Source: UCB3 sp964415605 (lineage in GTDB: Bacteria; Chloroflexota; Anaerolineae; Epilineales; Epilineaceae). Taken from it: a DNA stretch of 6,403 bases. Below the pieces are notes generated by a model, which made no database searches, was not told where the DNA came from, and saw only the letters and a program-made list of their open reading frames with translations. Positions 1 to 5,744 of the stretch are shown in pieces. The stretch covers positions 1-6,403 of the forward strand of contig CAYQBA010000230.1 of assembly GCA_964415605.1 (NCBI GenBank), written 5' to 3'. Position 1 is the stretch's first letter. The number at the start of each line of letters is the position of its first letter. Position numbers and translations under genes: made by a program.

Positions 1-611
1 GCCTGCGCCGCGATGAGCAGCCCGGCGTCGACGAACAGGCGCAGGCGGTCCGGCGCGCCGGCCAGACGCGCCGCCACCGGCCGCAACCCGTCGGCCGCCA
101 GCGCCGGCGACAGACGCCGGCGCGGGTCGCGGGCGAGCCATGCCCCGGCGGCGTGCGCCAGCCGCATCGCCTCGGCGGCCGACTGCGGCGGCCACGGCGG
201 CAGGGCCAGCGCGAGGTCCCACAGCGCATCCGCCGTCGCCTCTTGCCACCGCCAGAAGCCGTCGCCGGCCCGCCCGAACGCCGCGCGGTGCTCCGCGTGC
301 CGGCGGTCGCTTCCCCAGCGCGCGATGCGCTCCCCATCCGGCAGGTGGACGACCATCGCCGGATCGACCGGGCGCGCCGGCCACGCCGCCACGCCCGTGG
401 CGTGGGCGACGCGGTCCATCGGGCCGCCCGGGTAGAAGCCGCCGGCGAGCGTGGCGCCGGCGTCGAAGCGGTAGCCCTGGTAGTAGAACGTGCCGGCGCA
501 GCCGCCCGGGTACACGTGGGCTTCCAGAACCTCGACGTCCGCTCCCGCCCGCGCCAGCGCCGCCGCCGCCGTGAGCCCGCCCACGCCGGCGCCGATGACC
601 ACGACCCGCAC
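1..611 (-). CDS. CrtI/CrtD-like FAD-dependent oxidoreductase (carotenoid desaturase family), C-terminus outside window
   Basis: Reading the minus strand from a GTG at 611-609 gives 203 open codons to the window edge with no stop. The N-terminus is a Rossmann FAD-binding fold: GAGVGG at residues 7-12, an acidic Glu30 ending strand 2, then PGGCAGTF (35-42) and GYRFDAGATLAGGF. This is the layout of the phytoene desaturase / CrtD / carotene isomerase superfamily. The GTG lies 3 bases after the stop of the SRPBCC gene, with a GGGGG stretch about 9 bases upstream as a possible ribosome site. Because the operon already has a crtI, this second enzyme could be the 3,4-desaturase (CrtD) step of an acyclic C50 carotenoid pathway. 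That is inference from context: the PGGCAGTF-type N-terminus also occurs in isomerase- or CrtO-like members, and the substrate-determining C-terminal half is missing here. Family membership is secure; the exact reaction is not. Confidence 0.85.
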   Translation of the reverse strand, partial: MRVVVIGAGVGGLTAAAALARAGADVEVLEAHVYPGGCAGTFYYQGYRFDAGATLAGGFYPGGPMDRVAHATGVAAWPARPVDPAMVVHLPDGERIARWGSDRRHAEHRAAFGRAGDGFWRWQEATADALWDLALALPPWPPQSAAEAMRLAHAAGAWLARDPRRRLSPALAADGLRPVAARLAGAPDRLRLFVDAGLLIAAQ

Positions 612-614
612 GGC

Positions 615-1061
615 TCAGCCCCCGTGCTCGAGGAGCCGGCGGGTCCGCCAGCCGCGGAAGGCGAAGAGCACCGGCAGGCCCGCGGCCATCGCCAGGCCGA
701 CCGGCCCCCACAGCAGATGGCGGCGCGGCGCCCAGCGGATCTCGTCGACGACGTCGGTCGTGCCGCCGTCGACGGCCGCGAAGCGGTGGCGGTGCTCCCA
801 ACGCGCGAACGGCCCGGCCACCTGCCGGTCCACGAAGCCGTCGGGACCGACGTCCTCGAACCGCGCCCGCCACCGCACCGGCAGCGGGCCCAGCCACAGC
901 GTGAACGCCATCTCGTCGCCCTCGGCCACCCGGTCGGGCGCGGCCTGCACCCGCACGACGATCGGCGGCGGCGTGATGGCCGCCATGCTCGCCGATCGGC
1001 GGTGGAACGCCGCCACGCGGTCGAGCGGGGCCCGAACGCGGAATCGGTGCCGGAAGATCAT
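615..1061 (-). CDS. SRPBCC (START-like) ligand-binding domain protein
   Basis: A 148-residue protein starting at ATG 1061. It opens with a first beta strand and proline (FRVRAPLDRVAAFH), followed by ITPPPIVVRV, the segment DEMAFTLWLGPLPVRWRARF, the DRQVAGPFARWEHRHRF strand pair, and a C-terminal helix rich in Trp, Leu and Arg. This order is typical of the SRPBCC / polyketide cyclase-like helix-grip fold, which makes a deep hydrophobic pocket. No signal peptide is visible. The C-terminal stretch LLWGPVGLAMAAGLPVLFAF is unusually hydrophobic and might touch the membrane. Its ATG overlaps the stop of the upstream peroxiredoxin-like gene (ATGA), so it is probably translationally coupled. In a carotenoid operon the pocket could hold a carotenoid or isoprenoid intermediate, but nothing in the sequence proves a ligand or enzymatic activity. 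Confidence 0.8.
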   Translation of the reverse strand: MIFRHRFRVRAPLDRVAAFHRRSASMAAITPPPIVVRVQAAPDRVAEGDEMAFTLWLGPLPVRWRARFEDVGPDGFVDRQVAGPFARWEHRHRFAAVDGGTTDVVDEIRWAPRRHLLWGPVGLAMAAGLPVLFAFRGWRTRRLLEHGG

Positions 1062-1609
1062 CGGGCACCCGTCATCATGGGCTCCGGCTCGGCCTCGAGG
1101 GCGCCCAGCACCGCCAGCAGCGTCGCGGTCGACGGGATGTCGTACATCGCCGCCCCGTCGTGGCGGTAGCGCAGGCGCCCGCGGCGATCGACGATCGCGA
1201 GCGTCGGCAGCCGGCCGAGGCGCAGCCAGCTGAAGCGCTGCCCGAAGGCGCCCGCGACGGCGTGGTCGGGGTCCGCCAGCCCGACAAAGGGCAGCTTCTC
1301 GCGCGCCCAGTAGGCGGCGAAGGCCGCCTGGTCGTCGGGCCCGACGACGACGACCGCGGCACCGTGAGCGGTGATCTCAGCGTGGTCCTGGCGCAACTGC
1401 GCCATGTGCCGGCGGCAGAACCCTCAGGTGAAGCCCCGGTTGAAGACCAGCACCACGTGCTGCCGGCCGCGGAAGTCCGACAGACGCACGTCGCGCCCGG
1501 CGGTGTCGGCCAAGACGAAGTCGGGCGCCGTCTCGGCCGCGTCGGCCGGGATCACGGCCGCGTCGAAAGTCGCCACGTTGTTCATTTCGGTGCTCCTTGG
1601 AATGTTCAT
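1058..1609 (-). CDS. Probable selenoprotein: peroxiredoxin-like (AhpC/TSA, thioredoxin fold) protein with Sec-x-x-Cys active site
   Basis: Two open stretches, 1609-1427 and 1423-1058, are in the same frame and are separated only by TGA at 1426-1424. Read through, they give 183 residues. The first half carries the family entry APDFVLADTAGRDVRLSDF (28-46) and the strand VVLVFNRGFT (52-61). Next come UGA (62), GFC (63-65) and RRHMAQLRQD. The second half has GAAVVVVGPD, YWAREKLPF, GLADPDHAVAGAFG and LPTLAIVDRRGRLRYRH, the normal continuation of a peroxiredoxin-like fold. The family usually reads RGFxCxxCRxHLAQLR here, so the UGA sits exactly at the first catalytic Cys, and Cys65 is the protein's only cysteine. 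Expected role: thiol/selenol-based peroxide reduction or disulfide exchange in the cytoplasm. It starts in an ATGA overlap with cruF and ends in one with the SRPBCC gene. Start choice is 1609 or 1585 (duplicated initiation region). The alternative is a nonsense mutation or sequencing error of TGC/TGT. Confidence 0.8.
1389..1418 (-). promoter_or_regulatory. Candidate bacterial SECIS region (two alternative hairpins after the UGA)
   Basis: Hairpin B, 1404-1389, is TGGCGC-AGTT-GCGCCA: a perfect 6-bp stem (7 complementary positions) with G as the second loop base. The loop begins 26 bases after the UGA. Hairpin A, 1418-1397, pairs CTGC/GCAG and GCC/GGC around a bulged C, with loop GGCACAT starting 14 bases after the UGA. 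Bacterial SECIS elements, as I recall the consensus, want a G in the first two loop bases and about 16-37 bases between UGA and loop. B meets both; A meets the loop rule but sits close. The two share bases, so they are alternative folds. Stable hairpins are easy to find in GC-rich coding DNA, which limits confidence. Confidence 0.55.
1424..1426 (-). other. In-frame UGA, predicted selenocysteine codon
   Basis: The minus-strand triplet is TGA, preceded by codons for NRGFT and followed by GFCRRH. It replaces the peroxidatic Cys of the peroxiredoxin-like family, where Sec is the known functional substitute, and leaves a UxxC redox pair. Both flanks keep family sequence in one frame. Selenocysteine insertion also needs selA, selB, selC and selD, none of which is in this window. 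Confidence 0.75.
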
Positions 1610-1628
1610 TTCAGTGCTCCCTGGAATC
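1581..1628 (-). repeat. 24-bp tandem duplication carrying two ribosome-site/ATG pairs
   Basis: Copies 1628-1605 and 1604-1581 match at 21 of 24 positions. Each contains a Shine-Dalgarno element, 7 spacer bases and ATG-AAC: AGGGAG (1622-1617) before ATG 1609, and AAGGAG (1598-1593) before ATG 1585. The period is divisible by three, so both ATGs are in the peroxiredoxin-like frame and the second start removes only MNIPRSTE. The first ATG overlaps the cruF stop as ATGA. The second copy has the better ribosome site. Confidence 0.9.
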
Positions 1629-2433
1629 TCAACGACGCCGGAACGACGCCCGTCCCGCCCGACCGGCCGACCATGGCCAGCGCCGTGCTCACGACCATGC
1701 CCAGGGCCGCCGGGGCGGCCAGCCCGTGCCAGACCGCGATGCCGGTCCAGAAGACCATCATCAAGAAGGCGCTGGTGACCAGCGCGGGCGGCGGCACGGC
1801 CGATGCGCCCCGCGCGCCGTCACGCGCGAGCCACCACCGGGCGATGCCGACGGCGACGAAGCCGGTCAGCAGCCAGCCGGCGAAGTTCGACGCCGGCACG
1901 CCGTGGTACCACCCGCCGCCCGCGTACGTCCAGTAGCCCAGCCGCACCGCGCCCGGGTCCAGCACGAGGTCGCAGGCCACCAGGACCCACGATCCGGCGG
2001 CCGCCGCGCGCCACGGCGCGGGCCGGGCGCTGCCCACGCCCAGGCGCCCCGCCACGCCGACCGCCCCGAGGACGAGCGGGACGTAGGCCAGCGGCAGCAG
2101 GACGGGGACGACGCCGAAGGCCAGCGGGCCCAGCCCGGGTCCGTAACGGAAAGCGCCATACGGCACGCCCGTCGTCACGCCGAACGCTTCGATGGCGTAG
2201 GCGTAGGCGGCGAGGATCAAGAGCAAGCCCGCGGCGGACCGCGCGCCGCGCCAGCGGCGGAGGGCCAGGCAGGCCGGCGCGGCGATGAGCAGGTTGCCCG
2301 CCACCGCCAGCGGCACGCCGGCCGGGTGAGCGGGGAACACGCGGACGAAGAAGCCCGCGCCGAAGAGCGCCAGCGCGACGATCAGCCACCGGCGCGACAG
2401 CCTGGCCGGCGGGTCCGGGACCCTATCGTCCAT
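1606..2433 (-). CDS. cruF: CruF-type carotenoid hydratase (DUF422 family membrane protein)
   Basis: A 275-residue integral membrane protein with about seven to eight hydrophobic segments. Family signatures are EAFGVTTGVPYGAFRYGP (82-99), the proline-containing helix VPVLLPLAYVPLVL (109-122), ACDLVLDPGAVRLGYWTY (153-170) and GGGWYHGVPASNFAGWLL (172-189). Glu82, Asp155 and Asp159 are candidates for catalytic acids, by conservation as I recall it. CruF enzymes add water across the terminal double bond of a carotenoid. Haloarchaeal members hydrate bisanhydrobacterioruberin (C50), while cyanobacterial and Deinococcus members hydrate the psi end of gamma-carotene or lycopene. Position directly behind a lycopene elongase-like gene (4-base gap) favours the C50 substrate. 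The ATG at 2433 is the only plausible start; the stop overlaps the first ATG of the next gene. Substrate is inferred, family is clear. Confidence 0.9.
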   Translation of the reverse strand: MDDRVPDPPARLSRRWLIVALALFGAGFFVRVFPAHPAGVPLAVAGNLLIAAPACLALRRWRGARSAAGLLLILAAYAYAIEAFGVTTGVPYGAFRYGPGLGPLAFGVVPVLLPLAYVPLVLGAVGVAGRLGVGSARPAPWRAAAAGSWVLVACDLVLDPGAVRLGYWTYAGGGWYHGVPASNFAGWLLTGFVAVGIARWWLARDGARGASAVPPPALVTSAFLMMVFWTGIAVWHGLAAPAALGMVVSTALAMVGRSGGTGVVPASLRFQGALK

Positions 2434-2437
2434 GGCG

Positions 2438-3265
2438 TCAGACCCCCGCGGCCGCGACGAACAGCACGAACCCGACCGCCGCGTTCAGCGCCGGGAAGGC
2501 CCAATAGGCGCGCCCGACATGCGTCGGCCGTGCGACCAGCGCCGCGGCCGCGACCGGGTAGATCGCGCCGATGAGCGCCAGCGGCGGGCCGATCACGACC
2601 CACGCCACGGCGGCCGCGATCGCCCACAGCCCCGCGCAGACGGCCAGCGCGCCGCGCGCGCCCAGCGCGGTCGCGGTCGTCGCCAGCCCGGCCGCGCGGT
2701 CGGCCGCGATGTCCGGCACGGCCGAGAAGATGTGCATCGCGGCCGTCCAGCACGCGGCGCCGGCCAGCGCGACGAGCGGCGGCCAGGTGTCCGCCACCTG
2801 GACGAAGCCGAGGGCGCCGGGCACGGCGTACAGCACGTTGGACGCGGCGTCCAGCCCCGGCCGCGCCTTGAAGCGGATGGGCGGCACGCTGTAGCCCGCG
2901 CCGAGCGCCAGGAACGCCAGCATGCAGACCCGCGCCGGCCACCCTGGTGCCGCGGCCGCGAGCACGAGGCCGAGCGCGGCCGACGCCGCCACCGCCGTGG
3001 CGACCGCCCGCCGCTCCGGACCGGCCAGCCGGTGCTCGCGCGTGCCCTTCTTCGCGTTGTGCCGGTCGGTGTCGGCGTCGGACAAGTCGTTGACGCCGTA
3101 CAGGAAGACGTTGGCCGGCAGCAAGAAGTAGAGCAGGTGCGCCCAGAAACCCCCGCTGGCGAAGTCCGCCGGCGACGACGCGCCGGCCGTGTAGCCGACG
3201 AGGTAGGGCCCCGCCAGGTACAGCCAGAAGCGCGGCCGGCTGACGGCGAGCAGCATCCGCGTCAT
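2438..3265 (-). CDS. UbiA-family prenyltransferase, probable lycopene elongase
   Basis: A 275-residue polytopic membrane protein with about eight to nine hydrophobic helices. The first Asp-rich motif, for binding Mg-diphosphate, is NDLSDADTDRHNAKK (59-73). The second is PDIAADRAAG (184-193). YSVPPIRFKARPGLD (125-139) is the loop typical of this subgroup. NDxxDxDxD followed by NxKK and the PDIxADRAAG form resemble bacterioruberin-pathway lycopene elongases (LyeJ/CrtEb), which add DMAPP-derived C5 units to lycopene ends to give C45 and C50 products. Context between crtB and cruF supports this. A quinone- or chlorophyll-type UbiA enzyme is the main alternative. The start is ATG 3265, one base after the crtB stop. 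Longer reading upstream is only an out-of-frame shadow of crtB. The ribosome site is weak, so translation probably depends on coupling to crtB. Confidence 0.88.
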   Translation of the reverse strand: MTRMLLAVSRPRFWLYLAGPYLVGYTAGASSPADFASGGFWAHLLYFLLPANVFLYGVNDLSDADTDRHNAKKGTREHRLAGPERRAVATAVAASAALGLVLAAAAPGWPARVCMLAFLALGAGYSVPPIRFKARPGLDAASNVLYAVPGALGFVQVADTWPPLVALAGAACWTAAMHIFSAVPDIAADRAAGLATTATALGARGALAVCAGLWAIAAAVAWVVIGPPLALIGAIYPVAAAALVARPTHVGRAYWAFPALNAAVGFVLFVAAAGV

Positions 3266-3266
3266 G

Positions 3267-4148
3267 CTACCGCCACGGGACGAGCCGCGCCAGCGACGCG
3301 GAGAGACCGCGGGGTGCGGACAGCGCGGTCGCCGCGGCGTTCCGCGCGATGCATGCCAGGATCCGGACGGCCGACGGCTTGACCTGCCGCTCGAAGACGA
3401 CGCCGGGGCGCCGGGCGATCTCCTCGGTCGCCCACAGGTACATGTCCGCCGCCGTCTGGATGGGGATCCGCGCCCGCGGCGGCAGGTAGGCGTAGCCGAC
3501 CTCGGCCTGCGCCTGCCAGCGGCGGTAGCGCGCGATCTCATCGCGCATGAGCGCCGCGAACCGCTCGGGCCGGGCGGCGACTTCCGCCGCGTCGAGCGAC
3601 GCCAGGCCGTGCCGCTCCAGCACCGTGCGCGGCAGGTAGGTGCGCCCGAGCTCCCGGTCGTGCGCCACGTCGCGCAGGAAGTTGGCGTACTGCATGGCCT
3701 TGCCCAGCCGCCTGGCCGCCGGGAGCGCGGCTTCCGGCAGGTCCAGCAGCCGCGCCATGTACAGCCCGATGACCTCGGCCGAGCCGTACATGTAGCGCTC
3801 GACCGCGTCGAGGGTCGCGTACGTCGCCTGCGAAAGGTCCTGGCGCATGGCCTCCAGGAAGCTCTCGGTCCAGGCCGGGTCGAAGCCCTTGCGGCCGGCC
3901 AGCTCGACGAAGCCGTCGATGACCGGATCGCCCGCCGGCCGGCCCGCCAGGGCGGCTCGGTAGCGCGCGGCGAAGGCTTCGAAGCCCGCCCCGTCCTGCG
4001 GCACCTGATCCACGAAGTCGTCGGCGGTGCGCACGAAGGCGTACAGCGTGAAGACGTCGCGCTTGACGGCGCCGCTGAAGAAGAGGCTGGAGTAGAAGTA
4101 GGTCCGGCTGCCCTTGTAGAAGATGCGGACGAGGCGTGAGGCGATCAT
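3267..4148 (-). CDS. crtB: Phytoene synthase
   Basis: A 293-residue squalene/phytoene synthase family protein that condenses two GGPP into phytoene, the first committed carotenoid step. Visible signatures are SRTYFYSSLFF (14-24), the first Asp-rich motif TADDFVD (41-47), YMYGSAEVIGLYM (119-131) and the second motif NFLRDVAHDRELGRTYLP (156-173), with Asp160 and Asp164 binding Mg. The start ATG 4148 overlaps the crtI stop as ATGA and has AGGAG 8 bases upstream, while the residues after it (MIASRLVRIFYKGSRTYFYSS) match the family's beginning. The same frame stays open far upstream to about 5687, but that extension is Arg/Gly/Ala-rich shadow sequence of crtI and should not be used as the start. 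Length is normal for bacterial CrtB. Confidence 0.96.
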   Translation of the reverse strand: MIASRLVRIFYKGSRTYFYSSLFFSGAVKRDVFTLYAFVRTADDFVDQVPQDGAGFEAFAARYRAALAGRPAGDPVIDGFVELAGRKGFDPAWTESFLEAMRQDLSQATYATLDAVERYMYGSAEVIGLYMARLLDLPEAALPAARRLGKAMQYANFLRDVAHDRELGRTYLPRTVLERHGLASLDAAEVAARPERFAALMRDEIARYRRWQAQAEVGYAYLPPRARIPIQTAADMYLWATEEIARRPGVVFERQVKPSAVRILACIARNAAATALSAPRGLSASLARLVPWR

Positions 4149-5608
4149 GCACCGATCTCCTGTGCGACGAGCTGCGACGAGATGAGGGTCATGGGCACGC
4201 CGACCCCGGGATGGGTGTAGTGCCCGGTAAAGTGCAGGCCCCGCACGGTCTGGCTGCTGCGGCGGGGACGGAAGAGCGCCGTCTGGCGCAGCGTGTGCGC
4301 CAGACCGAGCGCCGTGCCGCGGTACGCGTTGTAGCGGGCCGTGAAGTCGCGGTGGGCGAACGACCGCCGCACGACGATGCGGTCGCGGATCGGCTCGCCG
4401 AGCTGGTGCTCGAGGTCGTCGAGGATCATCGCCTCGAAGCGCGCCCGCCCCGCGTCGGTGTCCTCGAGCCCGGCGGCCACGGGCACGAGCACGAAGATGT
4501 TCTCGGCGCCCGCCGGCGCCACGCCCGGGTCGGTCTTGGACGCGGCGCACACGTAGTACGACGGGCGGTCGGGCCACGCCGGCCGCTTGAAGATGGTGTT
4601 GAAGTGGTCCATCCAGTCGTGCTGCAGGAACAGCGTGTGGTGGGCCAGGCCCGCCACCGGCCGGTCGAGGCCGAGGTAGAGGATGAACGCCGACGGCGCC
4701 ACCACCCGCGATTCCCAGTAGCGGTCGGAGTACTGGCGGTAGCGCGGCTCGAGCAGGCGCGTCTCGACGTGGTGGTAGTCGGCGTTGGCCACGACGACGT
4801 CGGCGTCGATGACGCCCGTGTCGGTCTCGACCCCCACCGCGCGGCCGTCGCGCACGACGATCCGCCGCACCGGCCGGTTGAACTCGAACCGCGCCCCGGC
4901 ATCCTCGGCCAGCCGCTGCATGCGTGCCACCACGGCGCCCATGCCGCCCATCGGGTACCACACGCCCATGGCGAGGTCGACGTGCGACATGATGTTGTAA
5001 AGCGCCGGCGTGTTGTCGGGCGCCCCGCCCAGGAACACCATGCTGTACTCCAGCACCTTGCGCGCCCGGTCGGAGCTGAAGTAGCCGCGGACGTAGCGGT
5101 CCAGGTTCGTGAACACGTTGAGCCGGGCGCCCTCCACCAGCATCCGGCGGTTGAAGAAGTCGGTCAGCCGCCGGTAATCGCGGTAGACGAACCCGTTCAT
5201 CGCCACGTCGTACTGGTAGGCCGCCCGCTCGAGGTAGCGCTCGAGCTTCTGCCCGCCGCCAGGCTCGAAGGTGTCGAAGAGGGCCACGGTCGCCGCCAGG
5301 TCCGCCGGGACGTCGACGACGTCGCGCGCGCCGAAGTAGACGCGGTACGACGGCGACAGCCGCCGCAGGTCGAGCTCGGCCTCGGCCGACGTGCCCATCT
5401 GCTGGAACCAGCGCTGGTACACGTCGGGCATGAGGTACCACGACGGGCCGAGGTCGAACCGGAAGCCGTCGTGCTCCCAGACCGTGGCCCGGCCGCCGGC
5501 GTGGTCGAGCTGCTCGACCACCGTGACGGCGTGTCCCCGCCGGGCCAGGAGCCCGGCCGCCGCCAGCCCGCCGAACCCGGCCCCGATGATGACGATGCGC
5601 TGTGCCAA
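4145..5608 (-). CDS. crtI: CrtI-type phytoene desaturase
   Basis: A 487-residue FAD-dependent carotenoid desaturase. The N-terminal FAD fold shows GAGFGG (9-14), Glu32 and GGR (38-40), followed by FRFDLGPSWYLMPDVYQRWF, a form seen in actinobacterial, Deinococcus-type and haloarchaeal CrtI. The C-terminus has the family signature FTGHYTHPGVGVPMTLISSQ (460-479). It should convert phytoene stepwise to lycopene (or neurosporene) at the membrane; the number of desaturations cannot be read from sequence. The start is TTG 5608, supported by GGGGAGG 5 bases upstream and by MAQRIVIIGAGFGG matching the family's beginning. First gene of the operon, behind a 100-base leader and a strong promoter. Full length, no disruption seen. 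Confidence 0.95.
   Translation of the reverse strand: MAQRIVIIGAGFGGLAAAGLLARRGHAVTVVEQLDHAGGRATVWEHDGFRFDLGPSWYLMPDVYQRWFQQMGTSAEAELDLRRLSPSYRVYFGARDVVDVPADLAATVALFDTFEPGGGQKLERYLERAAYQYDVAMNGFVYRDYRRLTDFFNRRMLVEGARLNVFTNLDRYVRGYFSSDRARKVLEYSMVFLGGAPDNTPALYNIMSHVDLAMGVWYPMGGMGAVVARMQRLAEDAGARFEFNRPVRRIVVRDGRAVGVETDTGVIDADVVVANADYHHVETRLLEPRYRQYSDRYWESRVVAPSAFILYLGLDRPVAGLAHHTLFLQHDWMDHFNTIFKRPAWPDRPSYYVCAASKTDPGVAPAGAENIFVLVPVAAGLEDTDAGRARFEAMILDDLEHQLGEPIRDRIVVRRSFAHRDFTARYNAYRGTALGLAHTLRQTALFRPRRSSQTVRGLHFTGHYTHPGVGVPMTLISSQLVAQEIGA
4157..4161 (-). promoter_or_regulatory. crtB ribosome binding site
   Basis: AGGAG on the minus strand, 8 bases before ATG 4148 and inside the last codons of crtI. 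It fixes the crtB start at the ATGA overlap rather than at any of the upstream in-frame codons of the long shadow reading frame. Confidence 0.75.
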
Positions 5609-5613
5609 TCTGG

Positions 5614-5621
5614 CCTCCCCT
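5614..5621 (-). promoter_or_regulatory. crtI ribosome binding site supporting a TTG start
   Basis: AGGGGAGG on the minus strand, 5 bases before TTG 5608. No in-frame ATG or GTG lies between this site and the FAD-binding motif, so the strong Shine-Dalgarno element decides the TTG. Confidence 0.8.
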
Positions 5622-5682
5622 CGTTGGTTCCCGCCCGGCCGCCTCGTCCCCGGCGCGGCGCGCGCGGGCCATGTCGGCGGGC

Positions 5683-5701
5683 ATCACGAGACCATCGTGA
5701 T
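5683..5701 (-). repeat. Inverted repeat in the crtI leader
   Basis: ATCACGA-TGGTC-TCGTGAT is a perfect 7-bp inverted repeat with a 5-base centre. It begins about 8 bases downstream of the predicted transcription start and could be an mRNA 5' stem-loop or a second protein-binding palindrome. There is no U-run after it, so it is not a classical terminator. Confidence 0.7.
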
Positions 5702-5715
5702 CCGTGACGCAGGCC

Positions 5716-5744
5716 AGTATAGCACGGTGTCCGCAGTTTGTCTA
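5716..5744 (-). promoter_or_regulatory. Sigma-70-type promoter of the carotenoid operon
   Basis: On the minus strand, TAGACA (5744-5739, 5 of 6 matches to TTGACA) and TATACT (5721-5716, 5 of 6 matches to TATAAT) are separated by exactly 17 bases. Transcription should begin near 5710-5708, leaving a leader of about 100 bases before crtI. The region is much richer in A/T than its surroundings. It is the only intergenic gap in the window. Confidence 0.82.

Larger units (their letters stand above)
1..5710 (-). other. Carotenoid operon (predicted transcription unit, open at the left edge)
   Basis: Seven co-directional genes with junctions, in order: crtI/crtB ATGA overlap, crtB/elongase 1-base gap, elongase/cruF 4-base gap, cruF/peroxiredoxin ATGA overlap, peroxiredoxin/SRPBCC ATGA overlap, SRPBCC/oxidoreductase 3-base gap. 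No internal gap is large enough for a terminator or a conventional promoter, so a single message from the promoter at 5744-5716 is the simplest reading. Confidence 0.85.

Noticed and set aside
153..1169. Plus-strand open frames of up to 338 codons over the left third
   Set aside because: All are antisense to the oxidoreductase, SRPBCC and peroxiredoxin-like genes, with Arg/Pro/Ala-rich composition and no domain signature.
1360..1373. CACCG-CTCA-CGGTG hairpin as the SECIS
   Set aside because: It begins about 51 bases after the UGA, beyond the usual distance, and its loop starts with C and T.
1058..1405. Separate 115-residue gene starting at ATG 1405
   Set aside because: It would start after the active site of a peroxiredoxin-like fold with no good ribosome site, and six in-frame family residues (GFCRRH) lie between it and the TGA. 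One read-through gene explains the data better.
3267..5687. Very long minus-strand open frame (about 800 codons) extending crtB upstream through crtI
   Set aside because: Only the last 293 residues are crtB. The upstream part is Arg/Gly/Ala-rich and lies wholly over crtI in another frame, a usual result of GC-rich codon bias. The AGGAG site and ATGA overlap fix the true start at 4148.
4136..5707. Long plus-strand open frame opposite crtI
   Set aside because: Val/His/Arg/Gly-rich composition, no recognisable domain or ribosome site, and antisense to a clearly conserved gene.
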